Below, piece by piece: positions 1 to 9,059 of a stretch of 56,855 nt of DNA; the first letter of the stretch is position 1, and every line of letters starts with the position of its first letter. A program made the translations under genes and the position numbers. The DNA is from Micrococcales bacterium (lineage in GTDB: Bacteria > Actinomycetota > Actinomycetes > Actinomycetales > WQXJ01), in the NCBI GenBank assembly GCA_009784895.1, contig WQXJ01000007.1, positions 1-56,855 on the forward strand, read 5' to 3'. Below the pieces are notes generated by a model. The model saw only the letters and a list, made by a program, of their open reading frames with translations, was not told where the DNA came from and did no database searches.

Positions 1-285
1 ACGCGACACCGGCCTGCAAGGCCGTGAGGGCCTAGCGGCACTGGCGGGCAGGGCCTTGAAGGCAGCGCGGCCTGGGCCAAGGGCGCAGGAGCGGCCGGTC
101 TGGCACTGGCGTGACAAGGCCAGCCGGTCCGGCCCTGCCAGGCCGGGGGAGTAGCCGCCGGTCCGGACCTGCCGGGACGCCGGGAAGGCAAGGATAATAG
201 GATGGACCGGCGATGCCACGTTAGCCATCGCTCGAAAGGCGTCCATGACGGTGCCTGTTCCTAGGGTGAAAGGGAAGGGAAAGCC
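1..285. other. Left edge, no gene called, upstream region of iorA
   Basis: About 285 bases with no convincing gene. One plus-strand frame is open from the window edge to a stop at 152-154, but its translation is a low-complexity Arg/Gly/Ala/Pro mixture typical of GC-rich non-coding DNA. It could be the tail of a gene cut by the window edge, and this cannot be decided here. An AT-richer patch near 191-201 (GGATAATAGGA) resembles a -10 box for iorA, without a clear -35 partner. Confidence 0.35.
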
Positions 286-2040
286 ATGGAGCTGCTGTCC
301 GGAAATGAGGCCATAGCCCAAGGGGCTTGGGAGGCCGGGGCAACCGTTGGCGTGGGCTACCCCGGTACCCCCTCAACAGAGGCCCTGGAGTCCTTCGCCA
401 GCAAAGACGGCGTCTATGCCGAATGGTCATGCAACGAAAAAGTAGCGCTGGAGGTTGGCCTGGGCGCCAGCGCAGCCGGCGCCAGAGTCCTAGTCACTAT
501 GAAGCATGTCGGGGTGAACGTCGCCGCCGACCCGCTATTCACCGCCGCCTACACCGGGGTCAATGGCGGCTTGGTTATCCTGGCGGCCGATGATCCGGGC
601 ATGCACTCTTCTCAAAATGAACAAGACTCCCGCTTTTACGCACTGGCCGCGCGTGTCCCGATTCTCGAACCGGCTGATTCGGCCGAGGCGCTAAGTTTCA
701 CCAAAGAGGCTTTCGTACTATCGGAGCGTTTCGACACCCCTGTCTTGATTCGCTCGACCGTGCGCATTTCCCATGCCAAAACCATCGTTGAAACCGGCCA
801 GCGAACCGAACCAGACCAACGCGAATACACCACCGATCCGGCCAAATGGGTCATGATGCCGGCCTTCGCCAAACCGCGCCGTGCCGTTGTCGACACCCGG
901 GTAGCCGACTTGAAAGACTGGGTTGAGACCAGCCCATTCAATGAGGTCTTCCTCAACGACAGCCAGATCGGCATTGTCTGTTCGGGTGCCGCCTATCAAT
1001 ACGTCACCGAGGCCCTGCCCAATGCCAGTGTTTTCAAGCTTGGCATCAGCTGGCCTTTGCCGGCCGCGTCGCTGCAGCGCTTCGCAGCCAGTGTCGAACA
1101 GCTCTATGTCGTTGACGAGGCCTCGGATTACCTTTCCAACCAGGTCAAAGCCCTGGGCATAAGAGTCACCCCGAGCCCGGCGCCACTGCCACTGGCCGGG
1201 GAACTAACCCAGGGGATTGTCAGCGCCGCCTTTGGACTGCCAGGTCCCGAAACGAACAAGGTCCGCTCAGATCTGCCCGGGCGTCCGCCAATGTTTTGCG
1301 CCGGCTGTCCTCACCGCCTGGCCTTCAAAGAGCTAGGTCGCCTAGGCGCCATAGTTGCCGGCGACATCGGCTGCTACACCTTAGGCGCCTTACCGCCTCT
1401 TTCAGCCATGGACACCATGGTGGACATGGGGGCTTCTGTCTCGATGGCGCACGGCTTTGAGCTGGTGCTAAGCGGCCAGGGCAAACGCCGTCCGGTGGTG
1501 GCGGTGATCGGGGATTCGACCTTTGCCCACTCCGGTGTCTCCTCCCTGATGAACACGGTCTACAACGCCGGTGGCGGCACAGTGGTGATACTCGACAACC
1601 GCACCACCGCCATGACCGGGCGGCAGGGCAACCCGGTTAGCGGGCAGACACTACAAGGCCGCCCAGCTAGAGAACTTGACCTTGAAGCGCTGGTGCGAGC
1701 CTTGGGAGTGGACGACGTCAAAACAGTCGACCCCCATGACATGAAGGCCGTACGTCGTTCCATAAAGGCCGCGATTCGACACGAAGACCTTAGTGTTCTG
1801 GTGTTCCGCGCCTCTTGCGCCCTGCTTGAAAGACAGCCCGGCCCACCGGTAACAGTGACTGAGGACTGCAACGACTGTGGGGTCTGCCTGATGCTGGGCT
1901 GCCCCGCCATCGCCCGTCTGGATGGTACCGGCCTACCATGCATCGATCAGGTCCAATGCGTTGGCTGCGGACAATGCGAGCAGTACTGCGCCCCCGGCGC
2001 AATTGTCGAGACCGGTCTGCTGGCGAGCACGGGGGTCTAG
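286..2040 (+). CDS. iorA: Indolepyruvate ferredoxin oxidoreductase, alpha subunit
   Basis: The 584-residue protein is the thiamine-diphosphate-binding subunit that oxidatively decarboxylates aryl pyruvates (indolepyruvate, phenylpyruvate) to aryl-acetyl-CoA while reducing ferredoxin. The N-terminal pyrimidine-binding domain contains VGYPGTPSTE. The diphosphate-binding region shows GDIGCYTLG and GDSTFAHSG. The C terminus carries a two-cluster ferredoxin domain: Cys528, 531, 534 and 539, then Cys558, 561, 564 and 568, enough for two [4Fe-4S] clusters. Length is normal for the family. The ATG at 286 follows a strong GGGAAGGGAAAG ribosome site. iorB lies 101 bp downstream, giving a complete heterodimer. 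The oxygen-sensitive chemistry suggests anaerobic amino acid metabolism. Family identification is firm; the actual substrate is inferred. Confidence 0.96.
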   Translation: MELLSGNEAIAQGAWEAGATVGVGYPGTPSTEALESFASKDGVYAEWSCNEKVALEVGLGASAAGARVLVTMKHVGVNVAADPLFTAAYTGVNGGLVILAADDPGMHSSQNEQDSRFYALAARVPILEPADSAEALSFTKEAFVLSERFDTPVLIRSTVRISHAKTIVETGQRTEPDQREYTTDPAKWVMMPAFAKPRRAVVDTRVADLKDWVETSPFNEVFLNDSQIGIVCSGAAYQYVTEALPNASVFKLGISWPLPAASLQRFAASVEQLYVVDEASDYLSNQVKALGIRVTPSPAPLPLAGELTQGIVSAAFGLPGPETNKVRSDLPGRPPMFCAGCPHRLAFKELGRLGAIVAGDIGCYTLGALPPLSAMDTMVDMGASVSMAHGFELVLSGQGKRRPVVAVIGDSTFAHSGVSSLMNTVYNAGGGTVVILDNRTTAMTGRQGNPVSGQTLQGRPARELDLEALVRALGVDDVKTVDPHDMKAVRRSIKAAIRHEDLSVLVFRASCALLERQPGPPVTVTEDCNDCGVCLMLGCPAIARLDGTGLPCIDQVQCVGCGQCEQYCAPGAIVETGLLASTGV

Positions 2041-2141
2041 AGGTTTGACTATGACGCGGGCCGCAGCCAGGAACAGCCGAAGCGCATTGCTGCCACCTGA
2101 CCAGGTACCTGCCATAACCACACGGCCTAGGGAGATAAACC

Positions 2142-2774
2142 ATGTCTGAGCCTGGCCAAGGCGCCGCCCCCTGCCCTGAGGCCAGCACAGGCCATTCACC
2201 AGTCACAATCCTGATGTGCGGGGTTGGGGGGCAGGGCACCATCCTGGCGGCGGATCTGCTGGCGCGTTGCGCCATGGCGGCCGGTTGGCAGGTGAAACTA
2301 TCCGAGATACACGGAATGTCCCAGCGCGGTGGCGCGGTTACCACGGTGGTCCGCTTCGGCCAGACGGTGGCCTCAATGGTGACCGACCCAGGCTGCGCCG
2401 ACCACATCATCGCCTTCGAAACAACCGAAGCCCTGCGCAACCTGGCCTTCTTGAAAGCCGGCGGCAACCTGATTGTCAGCCAGGAGGAAATCAAGCCACT
2501 GTCCGTGCTGGCGGGTAACGCTGAGATGCCAGCCGGCGCGAGGGACACTTTGCTTGGGGCGGGCGCGCGGCTAGTCCCGGCGGTGAGGTTGGCCCAAAAG
2601 GCCGGTAATCCCCAATGCTCCAATGTCGTGCTATTGGGGGTCCTAGCCAAGCAGCTCGGCTTCGCGCCGTCGATCTGGCAGGAACAGATTGAGTCGCGGC
2701 TTCCGGCCCATTTGGTCGCAGTCAACATCGCCGCCTTTGAAGCCGGCTTCAGCCTCGACGACCCGGCCACCTAA
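2142..2774 (+). CDS. iorB: Indolepyruvate ferredoxin oxidoreductase, beta subunit
   Basis: The 210-residue protein is the gamma-type (POR/KOR gamma) domain subunit that pairs with IorA. The family signature is visible in CGVGGQGTILAADLLA near residues 26-41 and in the EIHGMSQRGGAV segment. About 20 extra residues precede the conserved core. The ATG at 2142 is preceded by AGGGAGATAAACC, a good ribosome site, so this start is preferred. It is almost certainly co-transcribed with iorA despite the 101-bp gap, in which no other gene is seen. The only alternative is another 2-oxoacid:ferredoxin oxidoreductase gamma subunit, and the pairing with a two-domain iorA makes that unlikely. Confidence 0.95.
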   Translation: MSEPGQGAAPCPEASTGHSPVTILMCGVGGQGTILAADLLARCAMAAGWQVKLSEIHGMSQRGGAVTTVVRFGQTVASMVTDPGCADHIIAFETTEALRNLAFLKAGGNLIVSQEEIKPLSVLAGNAEMPAGARDTLLGAGARLVPAVRLAQKAGNPQCSNVVLLGVLAKQLGFAPSIWQEQIESRLPAHLVAVNIAAFEAGFSLDDPAT

Positions 2775-2798
2775 GGGCGTGGTTTTTGCGGCTGACGG

Positions 2799-2822
2799 GC
2801 CCTGACCGCCCGGCGGCAGGGC
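2799..2822 (+). terminator. Hairpin downstream of iorB
   Basis: GCCCTG at 2799-2804 pairs with CAGGGC at 2817-2822, and the 12-nt loop can fold further through CCG/CGG. It lies 25 bp after the iorB stop, between convergent transcription units. There is no T-tract, which is common for terminators in GC-rich actinobacteria. Confidence 0.4.
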
Positions 2823-2893
2823 GCGGCGCCACCAGCAAACACGCGGTGGGTGAGGGTTGACTTAGCGCCCGGGTGGCCGGCCTGACACAGCGC

Positions 2894-2915
2894 CCCAACG
2901 AAAACCGGCGTTGGG
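2894..2915 (-). terminator. Hairpin downstream of the ACT-domain gene
   Basis: CCCAACG at 2894-2900 pairs perfectly with CGTTGGG at 2909-2915 around an 8-nt loop. On the minus strand it sits six bases beyond the stop of the paaK-ACT unit. This is a plausible terminator, again without a T-tract. Confidence 0.4.
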
Positions 2916-2920
2916 CCTGG

Positions 2921-3346
2921 TCAGCCGAGCTGATAGATCTCGGTCGCCTGGACGATTTGGTAGCCGGCCTGGGACAGCCTCTGCTCGACGCCAATGCCTT
3001 CGACTTTGAGCACGTTGACGGCTGAGCCATCACTGATGGCGAAGCAGTAGCCGTATTCGATGTTGACATCGCCAGAATCGAGCAGCGTCAGCAGATCGGC
3101 CAGGGAGCCCATTTGATCAGGGATACGGACCGCCACAACCGGTGTGATACGGGCGCGGAAGCCGGCATCGCGCAGCTGTTGAACTGCAAAGTCGGGCCTA
3201 TCACAGAAAATCCGGGCGATGCCAAAATCGGCCGTGTCGGCCAGGAACAGGGCGCGCATGTTGATACCGGCATCGGCGATGGCGCGGCAGGCTCTGGCCA
3301 GGTGGCCCTTTCTGTTCTCAAGAAAAACAGTCAGTTGCGAAATCAC
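2921..3346 (-). CDS. Tandem ACT-domain protein linked to paaK and iorAB
   Basis: A 141-residue protein made of two consecutive ACT folds, roughly residues 1-70 (SQLTVFLENRKGHLARACRA) and 71-141 (VVAVRIPDQMGSLADLLTLL). ACT domains bind amino acids and regulate enzymes. Stand-alone double-ACT proteins of this kind are commonly found beside phenylacetate-CoA ligase homologues and indolepyruvate oxidoreductase genes. The GTG start at 3346 lies only three bases after the paaK stop, with GAAAGGAAA as ribosome site inside the paaK end, so the two genes are coupled. The likely role is sensing aromatic amino acids or their degradation products to control the ligase. That role is inference from context; no catalytic motif is present. 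Confidence 0.85.
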   Translation of the reverse strand: MISQLTVFLENRKGHLARACRAIADAGINMRALFLADTADFGIARIFCDRPDFAVQQLRDAGFRARITPVVAVRIPDQMGSLADLLTLLDSGDVNIEYGYCFAISDGSAVNVLKVEGIGVEQRLSQAGYQIVQATEIYQLG

Positions 3347-3349
3347 AGG

Positions 3350-4654
3350 CTATTTCCTTTCACGCCGGTCTACGATCCGTCGGGCCTTGCCCTCGAAGCG
3401 TTCTATCGTCTTCGGTTCAACTATCTTCACGTCGACGGCCACCTGGAGAGAACTCTTGAGCTCGCCTGAGATCGTTTTCCTCAGGGCTTCGAGCTTGCGG
3501 ACCTCATCAAAGGGGAACTCGGCGACGGTTTCGATCCAGAGCTCGGCCTGGTCTAACGGGGTCTTGGAGGTCAGGACTATCTGGTATTGGGCGGTGATGT
3601 CCTCGAAGCGGGTGATGACCTCCTCGATCTGGGAGGGGAAGACGTTGACGCCTCGAATAATCAGCATGTCATCGGTGCGTCCCCTGATCCGGTCAATCCG
3701 GCGAAAAGTCCGGCCGCAGGCACATTCGCCGGGCAAAATCCGAGTGACGTCATGTGTGCGGTAGCGGATCAGCGGCGAACACTGTTTGGTCAAGGTAGTG
3801 AACACTGCCTCACCCCATTGCCCGTCGCCAACCGGCTCTAAGGTTTCCGGGTCGACTATCTCAACGATGAAATGGTCCTCACAGACATGCAGCCCGTTTT
3901 GCTGGGCGCATTCGCAGGCTACGCCCGGCCCCATGACCTCAGACAGGCCGTAAATGTCATGCATCCTTAAGCCGAGTTTGGCCTCGATTTCCTGGCGCAA
4001 CCCTTCGGAACACGGCTCGGCACCAAGTAAGGCCGCCGAGAGCCTGAAATCCTTTGGTGGGTCGAAGCCTTGCTCAATCGCACTTTCGGCGATGTGCAGA
4101 GCGTATGAAGGCGTGCAGCAGAGAATGTCGGTGCCAAAGTCTTTGAAGCATTGGATTTGGCGCCTGGTGTTGCCTGAGGAAATTGGCACTACTGTGCAGC
4201 CAATCGCCTCGCCGCCTTGGTGAGCGCCCAAGCCGCCGGTAAACAACCCGTAGCCGTAGGCCACCTGGACCACGCTTTGGGCCGTGGCGCCGGCCGCTAC
4301 CAGGAAGCGACCAAAGCACTCGCCCCAGTCGGTCAGGTCATTTCTGGTGTATCCAACCACAGTGGCTTGGCCGGTGGTGCCGGAAGAGGCGTGGATGCGG
4401 ACCACCTCATCGCGTTCAACAGCGAAAAGCCCAAAGGGATAGGCATCTCTTAAGTGTTGCTTTTCGGTGAAGGGAAGCTTTGTCAGGTCACTCAGGTGCC
4501 CGATGTCGCTGGGAGACACGCCAGCATCGTCGAAGCTCTGCTTGTAGAAAGGGATCCGCTGGTAGACGTAGCTCACCATTGCTTTGAGGTGGTCGAGCTG
4601 CCATGCCTCCACGGCCTTTGCCGACATGGTCTCTTTGTCGGGTTGGTAATACAC
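3350..4654 (-). CDS. paaK: Phenylacetate-CoA ligase family protein (AMP-forming)
   Basis: A 434-residue adenylate-forming enzyme that activates phenylacetate or another aryl acid to its CoA thioester with ATP. The family signature is clear: the P-loop-like SSGTTGQ near residue 91, YGLSEVMGPGV in the centre, the adenylate-binding YRTHD, and the hinge region RTDDMLIIRGVNVFPSQIE. The length is typical of PaaK. The GTG start at 4654 follows AAGAAGGG; an ATG four bases upstream is out of frame. Clustered with iorAB and the ACT protein, it probably works on aryl acids made from aromatic amino acids: run in reverse it would harvest ATP from aryl-acetyl-CoA, run forward it would activate aryl acids. 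No other phenylacetate catabolon gene is nearby. Confidence 0.92.
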   Translation of the reverse strand: MYYQPDKETMSAKAVEAWQLDHLKAMVSYVYQRIPFYKQSFDDAGVSPSDIGHLSDLTKLPFTEKQHLRDAYPFGLFAVERDEVVRIHASSGTTGQATVVGYTRNDLTDWGECFGRFLVAAGATAQSVVQVAYGYGLFTGGLGAHQGGEAIGCTVVPISSGNTRRQIQCFKDFGTDILCCTPSYALHIAESAIEQGFDPPKDFRLSAALLGAEPCSEGLRQEIEAKLGLRMHDIYGLSEVMGPGVACECAQQNGLHVCEDHFIVEIVDPETLEPVGDGQWGEAVFTTLTKQCSPLIRYRTHDVTRILPGECACGRTFRRIDRIRGRTDDMLIIRGVNVFPSQIEEVITRFEDITAQYQIVLTSKTPLDQAELWIETVAEFPFDEVRKLEALRKTISGELKSSLQVAVDVKIVEPKTIERFEGKARRIVDRRERK

Positions 4655-4951
4655 GCATCACCCTTCTTGATCCGCCGCCCCACCGCGAGGCTGGCGCAAG
4701 TCGCGTCCACTGGCAGCCCGCAACCCCCACCGTCGCCGGCCGCCTCAGTGTACTAGGTGGCTGGTGAGCGGCCGCCGCGCTGACCCACGGCATCGGGCTG
4801 AAACGCTGTCGCAGCGTCCCCATGGTGAGCCGACCCGCCCGGCGGCTGGCCCTGAGGGTCGGGCGGCTGACAGAATTGGGGGAACAGAAACGGGCGCGAG
4901 ACGACGCCGGCCGCCCTGGGCAGCCGGCAACTTGGATAGAAGAGGTGCGTT
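4655..4951. promoter_or_regulatory. Divergent intergenic region between paaK and the antiporter gene
   Basis: About 300 bp separating two divergent genes, so promoters in both directions must lie here or nearby. The sequence is very GC-rich and I see no convincing -35/-10 pair. The antiporter start is preceded by AGAAGAGGTGCGTT. No additional coding region is supported. Confidence 0.4.
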
Positions 4952-6670
4952 ATGGAGCTAGTCACGATCGCCGTGGTTGGGGTGATTGTGGTTGTGCTAG
5001 TCACAACGGTAGCTCCGAAGATCGGCATCGCCTCGCCGCTGGTGCTGGTGGTACTGGGCGTTGGAGTCAGCCTGCTGCCAATGGTGCCGCCCTTGCACGT
5101 CGAACCCGAATTGATCCTGGGCGGCATCTTGCCGCCGTTGCTGTATTCGACCGCTGTCAACACCCCGGTCATGGAATTCCGCCGGGATTTGAGGATCATT
5201 TCGATCTTTGCGGTCTTATTGGTGGCAGTTTCGGCTGTGGCGGTTGGTTTCCTTCTGGTTTGGTTGGTGCCCGGACTGCCGTTGGGGATTGGCATCGCCG
5301 TGGGCGCCGTGGTCTCGCCGACGGACGCCGTGGCCACGACAATTGTGCGAAAATCCGGCGCCTCAAGCCGGCTGTTGCGGGTGTTGGAGGGCGAAGCTCT
5401 GTTCAACGACGCCACAGCCCTAGTGCTGCTGCGCTCAGCCGTGGCGGCGACAGCGGCGGGCTTTTCATTCTGGCGCATTAGCATCGAGTTCGTTTATGCG
5501 GTAGTGGTCGCGCTGATTGTGGGCTTCGTCGTTGGCCGGATCAACGTAGCGGTCCGCTCGCGTATCCCACATGTCGCTTCGAACGTCGCGTTTTCCCTGG
5601 CCGTGCCGTTTTTGGCCTATGTGCCCGCGGAACATCTAAGAGCCTCCGGCCTGGTAGCAGCGGCCATGGCCGGCCTGATCACCGGCCACCGCACGCCAAA
5701 GCGGCTGCCTTCGCAAATCAGGATCGCCGAGCGGGCCGTCTGGGAGACCGCCAATCTGATTCTGGAGAGCGCGATCTTCCTGCTGATGGGCATGCAACTG
5801 CGGGCTTTGTTGATGGACATCCACTACTCGACCACACTGGAGTGGCTGGCCTTGGAGTTGGGGGTGGCCTCGGCCTTGATCGTTTTGGCGGCGCGGACTG
5901 TCTTTGTATCCGCCTCGGTTTGGCTGCTGGCCCGGCGAACCGACCGCGTGGCCCGGCGACATGAGCGGATCGCGATCTTCACCGAGCGAGTAGATCAGCT
6001 GCGCGAGGCTGACACCGATGACCAACGCCGCCGGCGGGTCAGCCAGCGTCGATGGTCGCAGTTCAAGACGGTGATGTCGCGCCGGGCTGCCGATCTGGAC
6101 TATTTGACCAGTGAGCAGTTCGGCTGGAAGGACGGGGTCATCTTGGTGGCGGCAGGGATGCGCGGGGCCATTACTTTGGCTGCCGCCCAGTCCCTACCCA
6201 ACGGCACACCCAACCGGTCGCTGCTCATCCTGACGTCCTTCGTGGTGGCTGCGGGCACGCTGCTGATTCAGGGGGGCACGCTCTCGACCTTGGTCAAGGC
6301 GCTCATAGTCGAGCCGCGCGACACCAAGGCTGATGAGGTGCTGGCGCGACATTTGGATGTCGAGCTGAATCAGGCGGCGCTGAAGCAACTGGATTCCGGC
6401 AAATGGCACCATGCCGATGGCACGGCCTATTCCGAAGAATCGTTCGCCAGGGCGCGTTCGATCTTGGAGACCAACCTGGACGCCAAAAGGGTCAGACCGC
6501 GGCGGCAAAGGTCGCACGAGCTGGCCGCCTTGCGGCTGGAGATACTGGAGGCCCAGCGGGCGGAGCTGCTGCGGATTCGCGATGTCGGCAGTTACCCGGG
6601 CGAGTTGCTAACAGCCAAACTGGCCCAGCTGGATGCAGACCAGATCAGCATTGAGTCTCGGCAACAGTAG
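4952..6670 (+). CDS. CPA1-family Na+(K+)/H+ antiporter, NhaP type
   Basis: A 572-residue integral membrane protein with roughly 10-12 hydrophobic segments over residues 1-420. The transport core shows GAVVSPTDAVA, containing the conserved Asp of the ion site, and EGEALFNDATALVLL, the CPA1 counterpart of the ND motif. A charged loop around residues 325-385 interrupts the membrane region before the last helices, and a hydrophilic C-terminal tail of about 120 residues with a likely coiled coil follows; such tails often regulate pH response in NhaP proteins. It exchanges protons for Na+ or K+ across the cell membrane and helps pH and salt homeostasis. It stands alone, divergent from paaK. Ion specificity cannot be told from sequence. 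Confidence 0.9.
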   Translation: MELVTIAVVGVIVVVLVTTVAPKIGIASPLVLVVLGVGVSLLPMVPPLHVEPELILGGILPPLLYSTAVNTPVMEFRRDLRIISIFAVLLVAVSAVAVGFLLVWLVPGLPLGIGIAVGAVVSPTDAVATTIVRKSGASSRLLRVLEGEALFNDATALVLLRSAVAATAAGFSFWRISIEFVYAVVVALIVGFVVGRINVAVRSRIPHVASNVAFSLAVPFLAYVPAEHLRASGLVAAAMAGLITGHRTPKRLPSQIRIAERAVWETANLILESAIFLLMGMQLRALLMDIHYSTTLEWLALELGVASALIVLAARTVFVSASVWLLARRTDRVARRHERIAIFTERVDQLREADTDDQRRRRVSQRRWSQFKTVMSRRAADLDYLTSEQFGWKDGVILVAAGMRGAITLAAAQSLPNGTPNRSLLILTSFVVAAGTLLIQGGTLSTLVKALIVEPRDTKADEVLARHLDVELNQAALKQLDSGKWHHADGTAYSEESFARARSILETNLDAKRVRPRRQRSHELAALRLEILEAQRAELLRIRDVGSYPGELLTAKLAQLDADQISIESRQQ

Positions 6671-6773
6671 CTTGGCGCCAACCAGTTTTGCCTCGAGACC
6701 TGCCATCGACCAGGACGCGTCTTGGTTGACGCCACCGGTCAGGGGACCTATCGCCAGGCGGTGCCTTGGCTTT

Positions 6774-6789
6774 GTTACAGGTCGGTAAC
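6774..6789. promoter_or_regulatory. Inverted repeat upstream of the sugar operon
   Basis: GTTAC and GTAAC form perfect 5-bp arms around a 6-bp spacer, about 75-90 bp upstream of the binding-protein gene. AT-rich sequence follows at 6818-6833 (CATACTTATTACTTGA), where a -10 box could lie. Candidate operator for the ROK repressor encoded at 14003, unproven. Confidence 0.35.
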
Positions 6790-6864
6790 TATCGTTGCGA
6801 CTAGTTTGGCGTAGCGTCATACTTATTACTTGACCCAGAGTTCACCAACAGTGAGGAGATGCTG

Positions 6865-8139
6865 GTGTCGAAGTCTCGCAAGGCTCTAGTTTTGGGCGTG
6901 ACCGCCGCCCTGGCCCTAACAGTGGCCGCCTGCGGTTCGGACAACAAGTCAGGGGAGGGTGCCGGCTCGTTAACCATTGCGCTGACATCCAGTCCATCAG
7001 CAACGGCGCTGGAGGCCCTGGCCAAGGATTTCGAGAAGGAAACCGGGATCAAAGTCAGCGTTGTTCAGCTGACCTATGACCAGATCTCGACCAAGATCCT
7101 GTTGGCGGCCGGCCAGCCGGACGCCGCCTATGACGTGGTTCAGTTCGACTCGCCCATGTATCCGGCTTTGGTTTCCGGTGAGGCGCTGGCGGATCTAAGT
7201 GGTCACGTCAAAGGGTCGGACAAGTACGACTACGCCGATTTCCCAGATCAAGTCCAGCAATACGCCATGTTTGGCGAGGACATCAAGTCGATCCCGCTTT
7301 CGACCGAACCGTATGTCTTGTGGAGTAACTCCGATCTGCTGGCGGCTTCTGGTTTGGAGCCGGCCGACACGCTCGACGAGTATGTCGCCAACGCCAAGGC
7401 TTTCACCGAGGCCGGCGCCTATGGATCCGACAACGCCTTTGGCGCTCAGGAGAGCGCCTACTACTGGCTCCAGGCCGTCTACATGTTTGGTGGCCAAATC
7501 ACCAAGCCCGGTACCTGCGAGTCAGCCTTAGACAGCCCGGAAGTCGAGGCTGCCACCAAGTTCTACTTCGACATGCAGGCGACCACGCCGGCCATGACGC
7601 TGAACGGTGGCGGTAACGAAATGACCAGTGCCTTCATCCAGGGGGATGTGGGCCAAATGGTCAACGCCACCGGCTATTGGTCAATCGTGGCGGATCCAGA
7701 CCAGTCCAACATTCCCGAGTCGTTTGTCATGACCCTGCCACCGGCCGGGGATAACGGACGCCACACTTTGGTTTTCGGTTGGCTTATCGGCATCACCGCT
7801 AATTCCGCCGCCCAAGATCAGGCCTGGCAGTTCCTTGAGTTTGCCTTGGGTAAGGATTCGATGGACAAGCTGATCGAGCTGGGGGCACCGCCGCCGGCCA
7901 GGACATCGCTGGTGACCTCGCCTAACGCCCAAGAAGCCATCCCATATGTTGACCTTCTGGTAGAGGCCTCGTCCTACGGCGCGCATCTGCCTTACACCCC
8001 GGTGATGAACGAAATCATTACTGAGGTTTCGGCCGCCATCTCGGCGGCGGCCACAGACGGCTCCGGGGCGGACGGGTTCCTGCCCAAAGCCCGCGAAATG
8101 GTGGCCTCAATCTTGAGTGATGCGGACGTCTGTCTGTAA
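6865..8139 (+). CDS. Sugar ABC transporter substrate-binding lipoprotein (set 1)
   Basis: About 424 residues, an extracytoplasmic solute-binding protein of the UgpB/MalE (CUT1) type. A short basic N terminus and hydrophobic stretch end in a lipobox (LTVAAC), so Cys23 should be lipidated and anchor the protein to the outer face of the membrane. Later segments such as DYVANAKAFTE-like and FIQGDVGQMVNATGYW are typical of the family. I prefer the GTG at 6865, which has GAGGAG six bases upstream; the ATG at 6859 would touch that ribosome site directly. The stop overlaps the next gene (TAATG), so it is coupled to the permeases. The ligand is unknown; the neighbours suggest a substituted or amino sugar, or an oligosaccharide. 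Confidence 0.92.
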   Translation: MSKSRKALVLGVTAALALTVAACGSDNKSGEGAGSLTIALTSSPSATALEALAKDFEKETGIKVSVVQLTYDQISTKILLAAGQPDAAYDVVQFDSPMYPALVSGEALADLSGHVKGSDKYDYADFPDQVQQYAMFGEDIKSIPLSTEPYVLWSNSDLLAASGLEPADTLDEYVANAKAFTEAGAYGSDNAFGAQESAYYWLQAVYMFGGQITKPGTCESALDSPEVEAATKFYFDMQATTPAMTLNGGGNEMTSAFIQGDVGQMVNATGYWSIVADPDQSNIPESFVMTLPPAGDNGRHTLVFGWLIGITANSAAQDQAWQFLEFALGKDSMDKLIELGAPPPARTSLVTSPNAQEAIPYVDLLVEASSYGAHLPYTPVMNEIITEVSAAISAAATDGSGADGFLPKAREMVASILSDADVCL

Positions 8140-9059
8140 TGAGCGAGACTGGGCTGGTGGCGACGGGCTCAGCCCGTCGCCACCGCCGCGGTAAGCTGTC
8201 GCGCCGCCGGCGCGCTACCGGGCTTGCCTTTCTGTCGCCAGCACTAGCCCTATTGCTGGCGATTATGGCCATCCCAATGGGGCTTGGCCTCTACCAATCA
8301 CTAACCAACGAATCACTGGTCCGGCGGGGCCAGACCAAGTTCATCGGGCTAGAGAACTACGCCGACCGAGTCATCGCCCCCGGTTTCGCCAGCGCCGCCC
8401 TGGTGACGGCCATAATCATGGTGTTGAGCCTGGCGGTACAGCTGCCGATTGGCTATTGGCTGGCGCTCTGCCTGTCCAGGCGGATCGGCGCCAGTTCGGT
8501 CTTCAGGACCATCTTGACTTTGCCAATGATGTTGACCCCGGTGGCAGTCGGTCTGATGTGGCGGTTCCTGGCTGACCCAGATTTGGGAATCATCCGGTGG
8601 ATCGCCTCGACCATGGATTCTGCGGCCCATCCCAACGTTTTCGGTTCGCGTGTTTCCGCCACCATCTTGATAGTGGTGGTCAACTCTTGGATCAATATCC
8701 CCTTGGTCACACTGCTGTTGTTGGCCGGGCTGTTGGGTGTGCCAGACGAACTCTATGAAGCCGCCGCCATTGACGGTGCCAACCGCTGGCAGACCCGCTG
8801 GCACATCACAATTCCCTCCATCACGCCGGTAATCGCGGTGGTCTGTGTTTTGCGACTGGCCGGAGATTACTGCATGTTTGACCTGGTCTACACCATTACC
8901 CACGGTGGGCCAGGTACCTCGACCCGGAACCTGTCAATGCTGGCCTACCAGGAGGGTCTGGTCAACTACTCGATTGGACGGGCCACAGCCATTGCCATGA
9001 CCATGGCCATTTTGGCCCTGCCGGCCTACCTGGCCTTTAGGAAGGTGTCACGGGCATGA
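8139..9059 (+). CDS. Sugar ABC transporter permease, MalF type (set 1)
   Basis: A 306-residue inner-membrane protein with about six membrane spans, of the binding-protein-dependent permease superfamily. The cytoplasmic EAA loop, which docks the ATPase, is present as YEAAAIDGANRWQTRWHITI near residues 206-226. The N terminus is unusually rich in Arg and His before the first span, in keeping with the positive-inside rule. Its ATG shares one base with the stop of the preceding lipoprotein gene, and its own end overlaps the next permease by 4 bp. With the neighbouring permease it forms the translocation channel. No ATPase gene is present in the cluster, so a shared MsiK-like ATPase elsewhere probably energises it. 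Confidence 0.93.
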   Translation: MSETGLVATGSARRHRRGKLSRRRRATGLAFLSPALALLLAIMAIPMGLGLYQSLTNESLVRRGQTKFIGLENYADRVIAPGFASAALVTAIIMVLSLAVQLPIGYWLALCLSRRIGASSVFRTILTLPMMLTPVAVGLMWRFLADPDLGIIRWIASTMDSAAHPNVFGSRVSATILIVVVNSWINIPLVTLLLLAGLLGVPDELYEAAAIDGANRWQTRWHITIPSITPVIAVVCVLRLAGDYCMFDLVYTITHGGPGTSTRNLSMLAYQEGLVNYSIGRATAIAMTMAILALPAYLAFRKVSRA

